Part shown: positions 51,233 through 59,674 of the stretch, piece by piece
How positions within the stretch are numbered: the first letter of the stretch is position 1
How the letters are laid out: each line of letters opens with the position of its first letter
Assembly (NCBI RefSeq): GCF_030814135.1
Contig: NZ_JAUSUQ010000002.1
Location: forward strand, 186,001-250,000
Length of the DNA stretch: 64,000 bases
Source: Caldalkalibacillus uzonensis
GTDB taxonomy: Bacteria; Bacillota; Bacilli; Caldalkalibacillales; Caldalkalibacillaceae
Direction: 5' to 3'
Notes under the pieces: model-generated
What the model saw: only the letters and a program-made list of their open reading frames with translations
What the model was told of the DNA's origin: nothing
The model's database searches: none
Program-made: the position numbers and the translations under genes

Positions 51233-52390
51233 TCATGACAGCCCGGATACAAATTGTTCCAGTCGCTTGCAACCCTCTTCCAAAGTGTCCATCCCATACG
51301 CATAGGAGAGGCGGATAAATCCTTCCCCGTAGGATGAAAACGCATCTCCCGGAACAACAGCCAGCTTCTCTTGTTCAAGCAGTTTCAGGGCAAATTCAAG
51401 CGAGGATAAGCCATATTTTTTGATGGATGGGAACAAATAAAAGGCTCCCGCAGGTTTAACCACATCTATCCCCATGGCAGTCAACCGGTCATACACATAA
51501 TCCCGGCGCTGCCGGTATTCCTCACGCATCACATGAGCGTCATCTTTACCATTGGTCAAGGCTTCTACAGCTGCATACTGGGAGATGGAACTGGCGCAAC
51601 TCACATTGTATTGATGCACCTTTAGCATATGCTCAACCACATAGGCGGGAGCAAAGGCGAAGCCAATCCGCCAGCCGGTCATGGCATGGGATTTGGACAG
51701 ACCGTTGATCACAATGGTTTTTTCCCGCATGCCAGGTATAGAAGCAATGGAAACATGGGGCTGATCGTAAGTTAATTCGCTGTAGATTTCATCTGAGAGA
51801 ACAAAGACGTCCCGCTCTTGTAATACTTCAGCGATCGCTTTCACTTCAGAGAAATCCAACACACATCCTGTCGGATTAGAGGGGTAGGGCAGAATCACGC
51901 AGCGGGTCCGCTCAGAGAGTTTCTCTTGCAAACGATCGGCCCGGATTTTAAAGTTCGTGTCACTGGTATCCACATAAACCGGCTCTGCTCCACATAAGCG
52001 AATAATGGGTTCATAGGCGGGATAAACCGGTCCGGGCAAAATGACCTCTGTCCCCGGCTCCAGAATGGTTCTTAGGGTCATATCAATGGCTTGACTGGCG
52101 CCAATAGTGGTCACTACCTCAGTGGCAGGATCGTAACGCAAACCGTACTTTTGCTCCACAAATTGGGCCGCTGCTTCCCGTAATTGGGGTAAACCGGCAT
52201 TGGGCGTATAAGTAGTCTGATTAGTCTCAATCGCTTGCCGGCCGACACGTTTAATATGCTCCGGTGTGGGAAAGTCTGGCTGGCCGATGGTAAGCTGGAC
52301 CGCATCCGGATATTCAGCCACCTTGTTAAAAAACTGGCGAATCCCTGATATTTGAATATTTCTTACCTTGGCATTAATGAGATGTTCCAT
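51233..52390 (-). CDS. patA: PatA-type aminotransferase (N-acetyl-LL-diaminopimelate)
   Basis: A 385-residue PLP aminotransferase closely resembling Bacillus PatA along its length: opening MEHLINAKVRNIQISGIRQF, LTIGQPDFPTPEHI, YTPNAGLPQLREA, LPYPSNPTGCVL, PLP lysine in VINGLSKSHAMTGWRIGFAFAP, and HQYNVSCASSISQYAA. PatA acts in lysine/diaminopimelate synthesis; aromatic or aspartate aminotransferase activity is possible in this family. ATG 52390 is chosen by match to PatA; the frame extends to 52474 without a ribosome site. Confidence 0.9.
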   Translation of the reverse strand: MEHLINAKVRNIQISGIRQFFNKVAEYPDAVQLTIGQPDFPTPEHIKRVGRQAIETNQTTYTPNAGLPQLREAAAQFVEQKYGLRYDPATEVVTTIGASQAIDMTLRTILEPGTEVILPGPVYPAYEPIIRLCGAEPVYVDTSDTNFKIRADRLQEKLSERTRCVILPYPSNPTGCVLDFSEVKAIAEVLQERDVFVLSDEIYSELTYDQPHVSIASIPGMREKTIVINGLSKSHAMTGWRIGFAFAPAYVVEHMLKVHQYNVSCASSISQYAAVEALTNGKDDAHVMREEYRQRRDYVYDRLTAMGIDVVKPAGAFYLFPSIKKYGLSSLEFALKLLEQEKLAVVPGDAFSSYGEGFIRLSYAYGMDTLEEGCKRLEQFVSGLS

Positions 52391-52503
52391 TGGACCTTTC
52401 CTTTCTAGGTTTAATGTGCGAGGTAGATTGAGAGAGACGTTAACAATTAAAGCCTGGCTCAAGCCAAGCTTCAAAGATGAGTCTATGGATAGCAGTTAAG
52501 GAC

Positions 52504-53157
52504 TTAATTTTTGTAATGAATCTTAATATAGCCAAAACCTTCTAGAAACTTATAGCCTAAACCTTTTAATTCATTGATTTTTTCAATCTTCTCTTCAGGC
52601 TTGTTCCGATACTCCATGTGTAGCCTGTTCAAATGAATGACTTCAAAATTGACCTGATGATCTGGATGGAACATTAAATTTAAAATTTCAAGGTCCGGGC
52701 GGCTCAATTCTAAATTGTTGGCCAGCTTGTTACGGAAGTATCTGGATAAATCACGTCGGTTGAAAAGGTAGGATAATTCCTTACGAGCAATGGAATGGTC
52801 ACTTCGTCCTTTATTCTGTTTCATTAGCTTATAAATATGAGCATTTAGCTTTTTATATTGCTTATGTAAGAGTCCAGCAATAAACAGCTTATCGTTTTGG
52901 CTTAATTTCTGAAAAGAGTCTAGCGGAAACATGGCCTCAATCTTCTTATTTATCACTTTCCGGCTTAAATGGAATATAGCAGGCAGAAGAATGGAATTTA
53001 TGGCTAAGCCATACAACATGACAGAAACAGTGGTTCTGCTTAAACTCAAACCTATCAATTGAGCAACCGCGTGCAAACCAAGACCGGAAAGGTAAGAGAT
53101 GATTAGCAGCCCGCTTCCCACTATGAAAACAAAGAATACTTTACTCATATCGATCAC
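52504..53157 (-). CDS. Hypothetical membrane-anchored protein
   Basis: A 217-residue protein with two N-terminal helices (VFFVFIVGSGLLIISYLSGLG and VSVMLYGLAINSILLPAIFHL) followed by a basic, helical cytoplasmic domain (KLNAHIYKLMKQNKGRSDH, LNLMFHPDHQVNFEVIHL). GTG 53157 has AGAGGGAAG upstream; ATG 53148 is in frame. Family not recognised. A GGATGA/TCATCC hairpin lies upstream at 53197-53223. Confidence 0.65.
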   Translation of the reverse strand: MIDMSKVFFVFIVGSGLLIISYLSGLGLHAVAQLIGLSLSRTTVSVMLYGLAINSILLPAIFHLSRKVINKKIEAMFPLDSFQKLSQNDKLFIAGLLHKQYKKLNAHIYKLMKQNKGRSDHSIARKELSYLFNRRDLSRYFRNKLANNLELSRPDLEILNLMFHPDHQVNFEVIHLNRLHMEYRNKPEEKIEKINELKGLGYKFLEGFGYIKIHYKN

Positions 53158-53340
53158 GCTTCCCTCTCCCTTAACCTTGGAGTCATGCTGAAACCTGGAT
53201 GATCTGACCAGAGAGAGTCATCCTTTTTTCCTATTGTACAACGAAATTAATATTGATGCATCGATTACCATTCTAAATTTTTTCCTACATCACTCACATT
53301 CTGGTCATAGATTGATTACATTTTGTTCAAAAATGGCCTC

Positions 53341-53385
53341 TATAATACAAACTAACAAGCCGGACAGCTCTCGCTTACCGGCTTG
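53341..53385 (+). promoter_or_regulatory. Promoter -10 and 5' leader hairpin of acidic lipoprotein
   Basis: TATAAT at 53341-53346, without a clear -35, is followed within a few bases of the expected transcript start by a perfect eight-base hairpin CAAGCCGG / CCGGCTTG (53356-53385). A hairpin at the very 5' end usually protects mRNA. Confidence 0.45.
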
Positions 53386-53407
53386 AATCTAAAGGGAGGG
53401 TTAACAG

Positions 53408-53680
53408 ATGTTTAAAAAACTTTTTCTGGTAACCGCTTTGACTTCTGCTCTGTTAGTCGGTTGTGCAGACGGTGAAGAAGCTCCGATGCTGGAGGACCAG
53501 CCGGAAATGAATGGTCCAGAGGAAGCACCATTGAATGAACCAGAAGAGGCACCGGTGAATGAGCCAGAGGAATCTCCTCTCGATGATACTAAAGAAGATC
53601 CTTTTAGTGAGACCGAAGATGCACCCGCAGACGAAGGGTTTGACGAAGCAGAAGAAGATGATGAGGCAGTCACTGAGTAA
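53408..53680 (+). CDS. Small acidic lipoprotein with proline-glutamate repeats
   Basis: A 90-residue lipoprotein: signal sequence MFKKLFLVTALTSALL with lipobox LVGC (Cys19). The mature part is almost entirely Glu, Asp, Pro, Ala and Asn, with three imperfect repeats of the form NEPEEAP, and no basic residue after the signal except one Lys. It is likely disordered on the outer face of the membrane. AAAGGGAGGG precedes ATG 53408. No family recognised; metal or cation binding is conceivable. Confidence 0.75.
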   Translation: MFKKLFLVTALTSALLVGCADGEEAPMLEDQPEMNGPEEAPLNEPEEAPVNEPEESPLDDTKEDPFSETEDAPADEGFDEAEEDDEAVTE

Positions 53681-53736
53681 GACAATAGACATAACCCTTA
53701 CTGTATTTCCCCCTTTTTCACATCAATCACAAATGT

Positions 53737-53764
53737 GCACCCGCGCAGGGTGCCTTATATTTTT
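53737..53764 (+). terminator. Terminator after acidic lipoprotein
   Basis: GCACCC / GGGTGC stem with a five-base loop, then TTATATTTTT. From here to 54219 I find no convincing gene: a 63-codon minus-strand frame (53755-53946) has one hydrophobic segment but poor support, and 53993-54068 belongs to a direct repeat. Confidence 0.6.
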
Positions 53765-53992
53765 AATAGCAACACGGTGATACGCTTCACAACTTCTGCC
53801 CTCATTGGCTTTGTTGCCACCGTAATATCATTGCACCTGAATTGGATTGGGATGACGAAAGTAAGTTTACAAAAAACAAATATACTCACGCAGACCACGG
53901 CGATCACAAGACCGATTAAAGCTCCATTATCGAGCTTCATCATCACATTTCCCCATTGCCGGTTCTTTCATCAGAGCATTCCTGATACACCA

Positions 53993-54068
53993 TTTGTGTT
54001 GATAATGTAATTAATTATTATGTGTTACTATGAAACTAAACCAAGCGGAGAGACAAAATAGGAGAGGA
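53993..54068 (+). repeat. Direct repeat, copy 1 (promoter-like leader)
   Basis: Starts TTTGTGTTGATAATGTAATT, then TTATGTGTTACTATG and AAGCGGAGAGACAA, ending near GGAGAGG. Copy 2 is at 58620-58696. In this copy a four-base ATTA duplication stretches the TTGATA to TACTAT spacing to 21. Confidence 0.6.
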
Positions 54069-54219
54069 AGTATTTTAATACCGTCTCAACAACTAAAAGG
54101 GGATCAGAGGTATTGTTTCCCCATCCAACTTTTGATTGACTAATGCCATTGGTGCAGCTATAAAATAATTTTGACTAAAATTAATATTTAATTTCGTGTA
54201 CTAGGGGGAATTTTCCGAC

Positions 54220-55962
54220 ATGACTACGTTGTTATATGAAATCAGAGACTCGATTCGAAAATTAATCGAAACGACAAAATCGTTAATTGATTTCGATTTC
54301 TCAGTTGTAGACGAAAATCTACTTCGCATTGTAGGAACGGGGCGTTATGAAAAATATATAGGATTAAATCTACCTGCGAATACGGCAACTGATTATGTTA
54401 TGAAAACAGGGAAGCCATTGATTATGTATAATCCGCTGGAACATACGGTTTGTATATCTTGTCCTGTTCGAAACATCTGCTTGAAAGACACGATGATGAT
54501 TTATCCGATCAAAAAAAATGATAAAGTCATCGGAGCCATTACAATTGGAGCCTTTACTGATGAATTGAAAGAAAAACAACAACAGATGGAGCAAAATTTA
54601 AGCTCATTTTTAGAAAATTTAGCTGATTTCATTGCGTCAAAAGCTAGTGAAAGAGAAACGGCAAAAAGAATATCTACTATCCTTAATACGGTTGATTCGG
54701 GCATTATTTTAACTGATTATACTGGGAGAATTACAGTATTTAATGAAGTGATAAGAAATTTGTTCCATGATGATATTCATCAGCATGATAATATTCGTAC
54801 ATTCCTTCCGGATCATGATGTTGAAAAAATACTTAAGAAAAGAGAGACATTCGAAAATCGAGAATGTAATCTCGGCCGATTTTATGGGGATAAACGAGTA
54901 TTTGTAACAGCAAAACCGATACACCCAAATCAGGATAAAACAGAGATTCTATATATCTTTAAAGACCATAACGATATGGGCAATATAGCCTATAAATTGC
55001 TAGCGGATTATTCGTATTTCTCGATCGGCTTAGACCATATTAAAAGCTCAAGCAAGTTAATGGAGGAAGTAAAAAATATTTCTATCCGTGCATCTCGTAC
55101 AGATTCGAATGTTTTGATTCAAGGGGAGAGTGGAACAGGAAAAGAATTGTTTGCAAGATTGATTCATCAAATGAGTGATCGAAAAAATGGACCATTTATT
55201 GCCGTGAATTGTGCTGCTATTCCTGAGAACTTAATCGAGAGCGAACTTTTCGGATATGAAGATGGCGCTTTTACGGGAGCCAAAAAGGGAGGAAAACCCG
55301 GAAAGTTTGAACTGGCGAATAACGGAACGTTGTTTTTAGATGAAATCGGTGATCTACCGTTACATCTGCAACCCAAACTTTTAAGAGCGATTGAATACGG
55401 GTATGTCGAAAGGGTAGGTGGTGTGAAACCGATTAACCTAAACACGAGAATTATCGCGGCAACAAATAGGGATTTGGAAAAAATGATTGAAGAAGATGAG
55501 TTTAGAGAAGATCTGTACTATCGGTTAAATGTCATTCCTATCCATATTCCTCCACTAAGAAAACGCCGTGAAGATATATTAGTGTTGGCAAATCATTTTT
55601 TGTCCACCTATAGCAGAAAATTTTCCAAACAGATTACGGGTTTTTCCGAAGAAGTGGAAAAAGTGCTATTAATTTATCATTGGCCCGGTAACGTACGGGA
55701 ACTTGAGAATACCATCGAATATGCAATTCATGTAGAGAGTTCTGATGTTATTCAATATGAAAGCCTTCCTGCAAAACTAAAGAATGTTTCTATTGCGGAG
55801 AAGGATTCAAAAAACTGTAATTTAAAACAACTGGAGCAGAAAATGATTGAGGGGTTATTACAACAGTATGGAACGACTCTAAAAGGTAAAACGAAAATTG
55901 CCGAGGAGTTAGGCATTAGCTTGTCTACTTTATATCGGAGAATACGACGAATGGATACATAA
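54220..55962 (+). CDS. Sigma-54-dependent enhancer-binding regulator with cysteine-bearing sensor
   Basis: A 580-residue activator. Residues 1-125 form a GAF-like sensor with C78-x2-C81-x5-C87 ([14 protein letters not shown]). Residues 150-260 are PAS-like ([20 protein letters not shown]). The AAA+ domain has Walker A GESGTGKE at 302-309, sigma-54 loop GAFTGA at 349-354 and [14 protein letters not shown]; the C-terminal helix-turn-helix is [29 protein letters not shown] site precedes ATG 54220. It directly precedes two large palindromes and a -24/-12 promoter and is their likely activator. The triple cysteine suggests metal or redox sensing (inference). Confidence 0.92.
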   Translation: MTTLLYEIRDSIRKLIETTKSLIDFDFSVVDENLLRIVGTGRYEKYIGLNLPANTATDYVMKTGKPLIMYNPLEHTVCISCPVRNICLKDTMMIYPIKKNDKVIGAITIGAFTDELKEKQQQMEQNLSSFLENLADFIASKASERETAKRISTILNTVDSGIILTDYTGRITVFNEVIRNLFHDDIHQHDNIRTFLPDHDVEKILKKRETFENRECNLGRFYGDKRVFVTAKPIHPNQDKTEILYIFKDHNDMGNIAYKLLADYSYFSIGLDHIKSSSKLMEEVKNISIRASRTDSNVLIQGESGTGKELFARLIHQMSDRKNGPFIAVNCAAIPENLIESELFGYEDGAFTGAKKGGKPGKFELANNGTLFLDEIGDLPLHLQPKLLRAIEYGYVERVGGVKPINLNTRIIAATNRDLEKMIEEDEFREDLYYRLNVIPIHIPPLRKRREDILVLANHFLSTYSRKFSKQITGFSEEVEKVLLIYHWPGNVRELENTIEYAIHVESSDVIQYESLPAKLKNVSIAEKDSKNCNLKQLEQKMIEGLLQQYGTTLKGKTKIAEELGISLSTLYRRIRRMDT

Positions 55963-55978
55963 TAATTATCAAAAGAAG

Positions 55979-56016
55979 AAACTTGTTGTCATTTTGACAA
56001 CAAGTTTCTTTCTTTT
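55979..56016 (+). terminator. Hairpin after regulator, possibly also activator site
   Basis: AAACTTGTTGTCA / TGACAACAAGTTT with a TTT loop, followed by CTTTCTTTT. It can terminate the regulator transcript. Its core TGTCATTTTGAC is shared with the palindrome at 56035-56072, so it may also be a binding site. Confidence 0.65.
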
Positions 56017-56034
56017 ATTTATAAATATTTATTT

Positions 56035-56072
56035 GGTCATTGTCATTTTGACTTGTCAAAATGACAATGACC
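56035..56072. promoter_or_regulatory. Large palindrome, likely upstream activator sequence
   Basis: Perfect 18-base arms GGTCATTGTCATTTTGAC / GTCAAAATGACAATGACC around TT. It is centred about 68 bp upstream of the -24 element at 56121, the usual range for a sigma-54 enhancer. Confidence 0.65.
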
Positions 56073-56118
56073 TTTTCGTGTATTCCTTCATTTTGCTTGT
56101 ATTCGACGGGTGATAAAG

Positions 56119-56136
56119 TTGGCATATGTTTTGCAG
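56119..56136 (+). promoter_or_regulatory. Sigma-54 (-24/-12) promoter of amidotransferase-AGCS operon
   Basis: TTGGCATATGTTTTGCA: GG at 56121-56122 and GC at 56133-56134, ten bases apart, matching TGGCAC-N5-TTGCA closely. Confidence 0.85.
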
Positions 56137-56166
56137 TGTTTAGTTTCAAGGAAGGAGGGAGTATTC

Positions 56167-56181
56167 ATGTTTTCGATGTAA
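56167..56181 (+). CDS. Possible four-codon leader ORF
   Basis: A strong site AAGGAGGGAG precedes ATG 56167, but the frame is only Met-Phe-Ser-Met then TAA. It sits in the leader of the amidotransferase gene, 66 bp before that start, and could be a minimal regulatory uORF or a trace of a lost reading frame. Confidence 0.3.
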   Translation: MFSM

Positions 56182-56247
56182 ATGAACAGGGCGAATAGCG
56201 AAACAAACAAATTTACAGGTATTTGGTCACAGCAGAGGAGGCAGTCA

Positions 56248-57006
56248 ATGATGAAACCGATTATTGGTATATGTGCAAACTACTCAAAAGATGAAAAACT
56301 AGGGTTAATAACTGGTTTAGGGTTGCCCGGACAAGAATGGCAACTTTTGGCGGATGATTATATTAAAGCTATTGAAAGGGCAGGCGGATCACCCATTATT
56401 TTACCTATAACGAAGCATATCGATAGTCTATCCGGAATTCTACATTTGTTAGATGGGATTTTATTTTCCGGTGGTACCGATATTGACCCACTACATTACG
56501 GGGAATTGCCGAGATACGGATTAGGTTTGATTGACCCTGAGAGAGATGCTCATGAATTGCAACTGGCAAAGAAAGTGTTATATGAAATGGAAATTCCTGT
56601 ATTAGGAATTTGTCGGGGTATCCAAGTGTTAAATGTAGCTGCTGGTGGCACCCTTTATCAGGATCTGCAGCGGCAAAGACCCGAAGGATTTAATCATACG
56701 GTCAAAGAAGCGCCCAAATATCACCCCACTCATATCGTGCACATCAAAGAACGGTCTAGACTACACTCCATTTTTAAAAAAGATACGATAGGGGTAAATA
56801 GTTTTAACCACCAAGCCATTTGTCAGGTAGGCGACGGGTTTGATGTGACGATGACTGCTCCCGATGGTTTGATAGAGGGGATTGAATGGACAGGAGATCG
56901 GTTTGCTGTTGCAGTTCAATGGCATCCTGAAATGATGATTGATCGTTATCCGGAGTATATGTGTTTGTTTGAAGAATTTGTAAATCACTGTAAAAGAAAG
57001 GGATGA
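56248..57006 (+). CDS. Class I glutamine amidotransferase-like hydrolase (gamma-glutamyl-GABA hydrolase type)
   Basis: A 252-residue PuuD-like enzyme. The catalytic cysteine is in LGICRGIQVLNVAAGGTLYQDL and the catalytic His-Glu in VQWHPEMM; GGTDIDPLHYGE and DPERDAHELQLA are typical of gamma-glutamyl-gamma-aminobutyrate hydrolases, which release GABA from its glutamyl conjugate. ATG 56248 has AGAGGAGG 6 bases upstream; an in-frame ATG 56182 lacks one. No gamma-glutamylputrescine synthetase is present nearby, so another gamma-glutamyl amide may be the substrate. First gene behind the -24/-12 promoter. Confidence 0.87.
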   Translation: MMKPIIGICANYSKDEKLGLITGLGLPGQEWQLLADDYIKAIERAGGSPIILPITKHIDSLSGILHLLDGILFSGGTDIDPLHYGELPRYGLGLIDPERDAHELQLAKKVLYEMEIPVLGICRGIQVLNVAAGGTLYQDLQRQRPEGFNHTVKEAPKYHPTHIVHIKERSRLHSIFKKDTIGVNSFNHQAICQVGDGFDVTMTAPDGLIEGIEWTGDRFAVAVQWHPEMMIDRYPEYMCLFEEFVNHCKRKG

Positions 57007-57013
57007 AACAGAA

Positions 57014-58390
57014 ATGGAACAGTTTCAACAGATCATCGGTACATTGACAGGGTACATATGGGGTCCTTGGATGATCATATCATTGGTCGGAATCGGAGTT
57101 TATTTTACAATAGGAACAAAATTCCTTCAAATAAGAAAATTTCCTTTTATTATAAAGCAAACCTTAGGGAGATTTTTTGATAAAGAATCCGAAATCGAAG
57201 GGGAAGGAACACTAATACCCCGCCAAGCTGCTTCAGCGGCCTTATCGTCAACAGTAGGTGTCGGAAATATTGTTGGTGTTGCTACGGCGCTGGTGTTAGG
57301 TGGTCCGGGTGCTATTTTTTGGATGTGGTTTTCAGCTTTATTCGGCATGTGTACAAAATACGCAGAGATCGTTTTAAGTATTGCATATCGGAAAAAGGAC
57401 AAAGAAGGCAACTTTTTGGGTGGCCCTGCTTGGTATATGAAAGAAGGGTTAAAATCTCCTTTCTTGGCGACAATATTTACGGTTTCATTAGCCATTGTTT
57501 GTCTGGGCGGAAACATGGTCCAATCGAATGCCATCGCAGAGACCGTTGATGAACTTTTCGGTATTTCTCCAGGAGTTATTGGTGTTATTCTTCTCATTGG
57601 AGTAGGTATTGTATCGATAGGTGGTGTTAAACGGTTAGGAAAAGTAACGGAGAAACTGGTTCCCGCGATGACCCTTCTTTATATAGGTGGAGGTATTATC
57701 GTTATTTTGGCCAATATTTCTAATCTACCAAGTGCCATTTCTTCCATTTTTACAGGGGCATTTTCATCCTCGGCAGTTGGCGGTGGTGTCGCCGGATTTG
57801 CTGTCATGGAAGCGATTAAGTATGGAATAGCAAGAGGACTTTACTCTAATGAGGCGGGAATGGGAACAGCCCCAATCGCGCATGCTACTGCCAAAACGGA
57901 TCATCCGGCACGACAAGGGATGTGGGGAGTAACAGAAGTATTTATCGATACATTTATCATAGGCACCCTTACAGCCTTGACAATTTTAACAAGTGGTGTC
58001 TTGGGATCTGATGCATCCCCCGCCGTTTTAGCAAGCTTGGCCTATGGAACCGTTTTTCCAGGTTTAAAATATATTGTGGGAATCAGTTTAATTTTGTTTG
58101 CGTATTCAACCATCATTACCATTTCGTATTATGGCGAATCTTTAGCCAGGTATATTGGCGGAGAAAAATTAGGGAAGTTCTATCGTTATTTCTTTTTACC
58201 TTTTACATTAATTGGATCTATTGGCGGATTGCAAATGATTTGGTCTATTGTTGATTTGTTAATGGGAATAGGTGTGATTCCAAACTTAATCGCCATTTTA
58301 CTTTTAAGTCCAAAAGTGTTTAAACTGACTAATGAATTTTTTGGTTCAGGCCAAAAAAATAAGCCCGAAAGATCTGTTCCTATCTCATAA
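57014..58390 (+). CDS. Sodium:alanine/glycine symporter (AGCS family)
   Basis: A 458-residue Na+-coupled amino-acid carrier with about 11 helices. AGCS signatures are GEGTLIPRQAASAALSSTVGVGNIVGVATA-type loop, GPGAIFWMWFSALFGMCTKYAE, YGIARGLYSNEAGMGTAPIAHA and a D-T-F-I segment (VFIDTFIIGTLTALTIL). ATG 57014 is 7 bp after the amidotransferase stop with AAAGAAAGGGATG upstream. The pair would import and process an amino acid or gamma-glutamyl compound under sigma-54 control. Terminator at 58488-58516. Confidence 0.92.
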   Translation: MEQFQQIIGTLTGYIWGPWMIISLVGIGVYFTIGTKFLQIRKFPFIIKQTLGRFFDKESEIEGEGTLIPRQAASAALSSTVGVGNIVGVATALVLGGPGAIFWMWFSALFGMCTKYAEIVLSIAYRKKDKEGNFLGGPAWYMKEGLKSPFLATIFTVSLAIVCLGGNMVQSNAIAETVDELFGISPGVIGVILLIGVGIVSIGGVKRLGKVTEKLVPAMTLLYIGGGIIVILANISNLPSAISSIFTGAFSSSAVGGGVAGFAVMEAIKYGIARGLYSNEAGMGTAPIAHATAKTDHPARQGMWGVTEVFIDTFIIGTLTALTILTSGVLGSDASPAVLASLAYGTVFPGLKYIVGISLILFAYSTIITISYYGESLARYIGGEKLGKFYRYFFLPFTLIGSIGGLQMIWSIVDLLMGIGVIPNLIAILLLSPKVFKLTNEFFGSGQKNKPERSVPIS

Positions 58391-58487
58391 AATCTTAAAG
58401 GCTACCACAGGCAGGTATCGGCCCCATTGCAAAAAGAACGGATTTCCGGGAAGTCCGGTAATCCGGTGATGAGAAGATCCTCTGTGC

Positions 58488-58516
58488 ATCCCCGTCACCC
58501 ATGACGGGGATTTTTT
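58488..58516 (+). terminator. Terminator of AGCS operon
   Basis: Ten-base stem ATCCCCGTCA / TGACGGGGAT with a four-base loop and a T-run. Confidence 0.85.
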
Positions 58517-58619
58517 AATTGGTTCAGTCGGGGGCATCCTCGATTCCGTAAGCGGAAGGTTAGAAGGTTGATTCGCTTTTTCATTATATCGCATCGAACA
58601 ATTAGTACAAATTGTCGTT

Positions 58620-58696
58620 TTTGTGTTGGCAACGTAATTATTATGTATTACTATAGAATTATCACAAGCGGAGGGACAAGAACAAAATAAAAGAGG
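58620..58696 (+). repeat. Direct repeat, copy 2 (promoter-like leader)
   Basis: Starts TTTGTGTTGGCAACGTAATT and shares TTATGTATTACTATAG and AAGCGGAGGGACAA with copy 1 at 53993. It contains TTGGCA, a 17-base spacer and TACTAT, a good vegetative promoter, then a GAGG site, but the frame after it stops at once. Confidence 0.6.
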
Positions 58697-59131
58697 TTGA
58701 TTCAATGTAAGAAATCCCCAACTTCCAAGTAGAACTGAAAACATACGGAGAACAGGGAGTGCCACAGAAAAAGTCACATCGCTATCAGTCGCCGCTTAAA
58801 TCCTGAAATGGACTTCTGTCAATAGAATGGACACACAGAATCGAGAAAATTACGCAGTCTGATCGGCTTCGCGGGCTTATGCACCGACCGACCCGGTTGC
58901 TTTGACGATGTGGCACGGCTTGCATCATGCTCATTCTTCGTAGCCATACTTCATGTATTACCCGCCCGTGCCCTTGTGGTAATCCGTTGTTAGGCGACGG
59001 ACCATGCCCCATGATTCAGAGTGGGCCACGGAAGGCACACCCCAGGATAATACCTTGCAGAGCCACTGATGCACAAAATATAAAGATGCAAACCAATTTA
59101 ACTTCGTATTATGCTTATAATGCACCAATTG
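58697..59131. other. Unresolved remnant region
   Basis: No intact gene is seen. A minus-strand frame from ATG at about 58940 reads MATKNEHDASRATSSKQPGR for some 40 codons before a stop, and looks coding but is not assignable. Base composition (GC-rich in 58800-59060) differs from both sides, consistent with debris of an inserted element. Confidence 0.35.
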
Positions 59132-59566
59132 TTAATTATCCTTTTTTTCCTCCCAAAGTCGTGTGCGTTCTTCAAAACTCACTTCTTTGTGTATTTGATG
59201 CAGCATCCATTGATAGCCGAAAGGGTCAATAAATATAGCATTTGACACTCCATAATCAGGCATTTCAGTCACCGATTGCACCTCAGTACAGCCCGCACTG
59301 ATCGCCTTTGAAAATGTTTCCTTGATGTCAGGGACAAGGATGTTAAACCAAATCGTTTTAGGTTCATCCGGGTTTGGTGCTTTCAAATCGAATTTTGGGT
59401 TTTCATCCAACATGTGAAAGCGTACTCCGTATAGGGCAAAAATGACTTCATTTTCACCTTTAGGAAAATCTGAAACCTCAACACGCTCGATATCAAATAC
59501 TTTTTCGTATAATTCCAATGCTTTCAAGCTGTCTGTTACAACCATATCAATTTCTACTCCAACCAT
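59132..59566 (-). CDS. VOC-family (glyoxalase-like) protein
   Basis: A 144-residue vicinal-oxygen-chelate protein: GVEIDMVVTDSLKALELYEKVF opens the first beta-alpha-beta unit, and IFIDPFGYQWMLHQIHKEV is the usual C-terminal VOC ending of the PhnB/YxeO-like group. ATG 59566 has AAGGAG ten bases upstream; the frame extends to 59620 without support. Substrate unknown. It is the only intact gene within the 58.4-60.4 kb debris zone. Confidence 0.85.
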   Translation of the reverse strand: MVGVEIDMVVTDSLKALELYEKVFDIERVEVSDFPKGENEVIFALYGVRFHMLDENPKFDLKAPNPDEPKTIWFNILVPDIKETFSKAISAGCTEVQSVTEMPDYGVSNAIFIDPFGYQWMLHQIHKEVSFEERTRLWEEKKDN

Positions 59567-59613
59567 TATGAACACACTCCTTTTATAGATTTGTCTTATT
59601 TCTGGCTCATCCC

Positions 59614-59668
59614 TGGACACCTCGATTTTGTTAGAATTTATTGTAGCATTCTCGATTCTCGGTGTCCA
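59614..59668. repeat. TGGACACC/GGTGTCCA inverted repeat
   Basis: Eight-base arms about 39 bases apart, with CTCGATT next to each arm, standing between the VOC gene and the transposase fragment. It may be a leftover insertion-sequence end. Confidence 0.35.
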
Positions 59669-59674
59669 TTTTTC

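Noticed and set aside
53197-53230. Plus-strand hairpin GGATGA/TCATCC with T-run
   Set aside because: Looks like a terminator but no plus-strand gene ends there; could be a 5' leader structure of the minus-strand gene. Left undecided.
53735-54010. 91-codon plus-strand and 63-codon minus-strand frames after the acidic lipoprotein
   Set aside because: They overlap a terminator hairpin and each other; neither has a good ribosome site. The minus frame has one hydrophobic segment but is too weak to call.
58785-59012. 75-codon minus-strand frame in the debris zone
   Set aside because: Competes with another frame that reads more like protein (MATKNEHDASR); neither is recognised.
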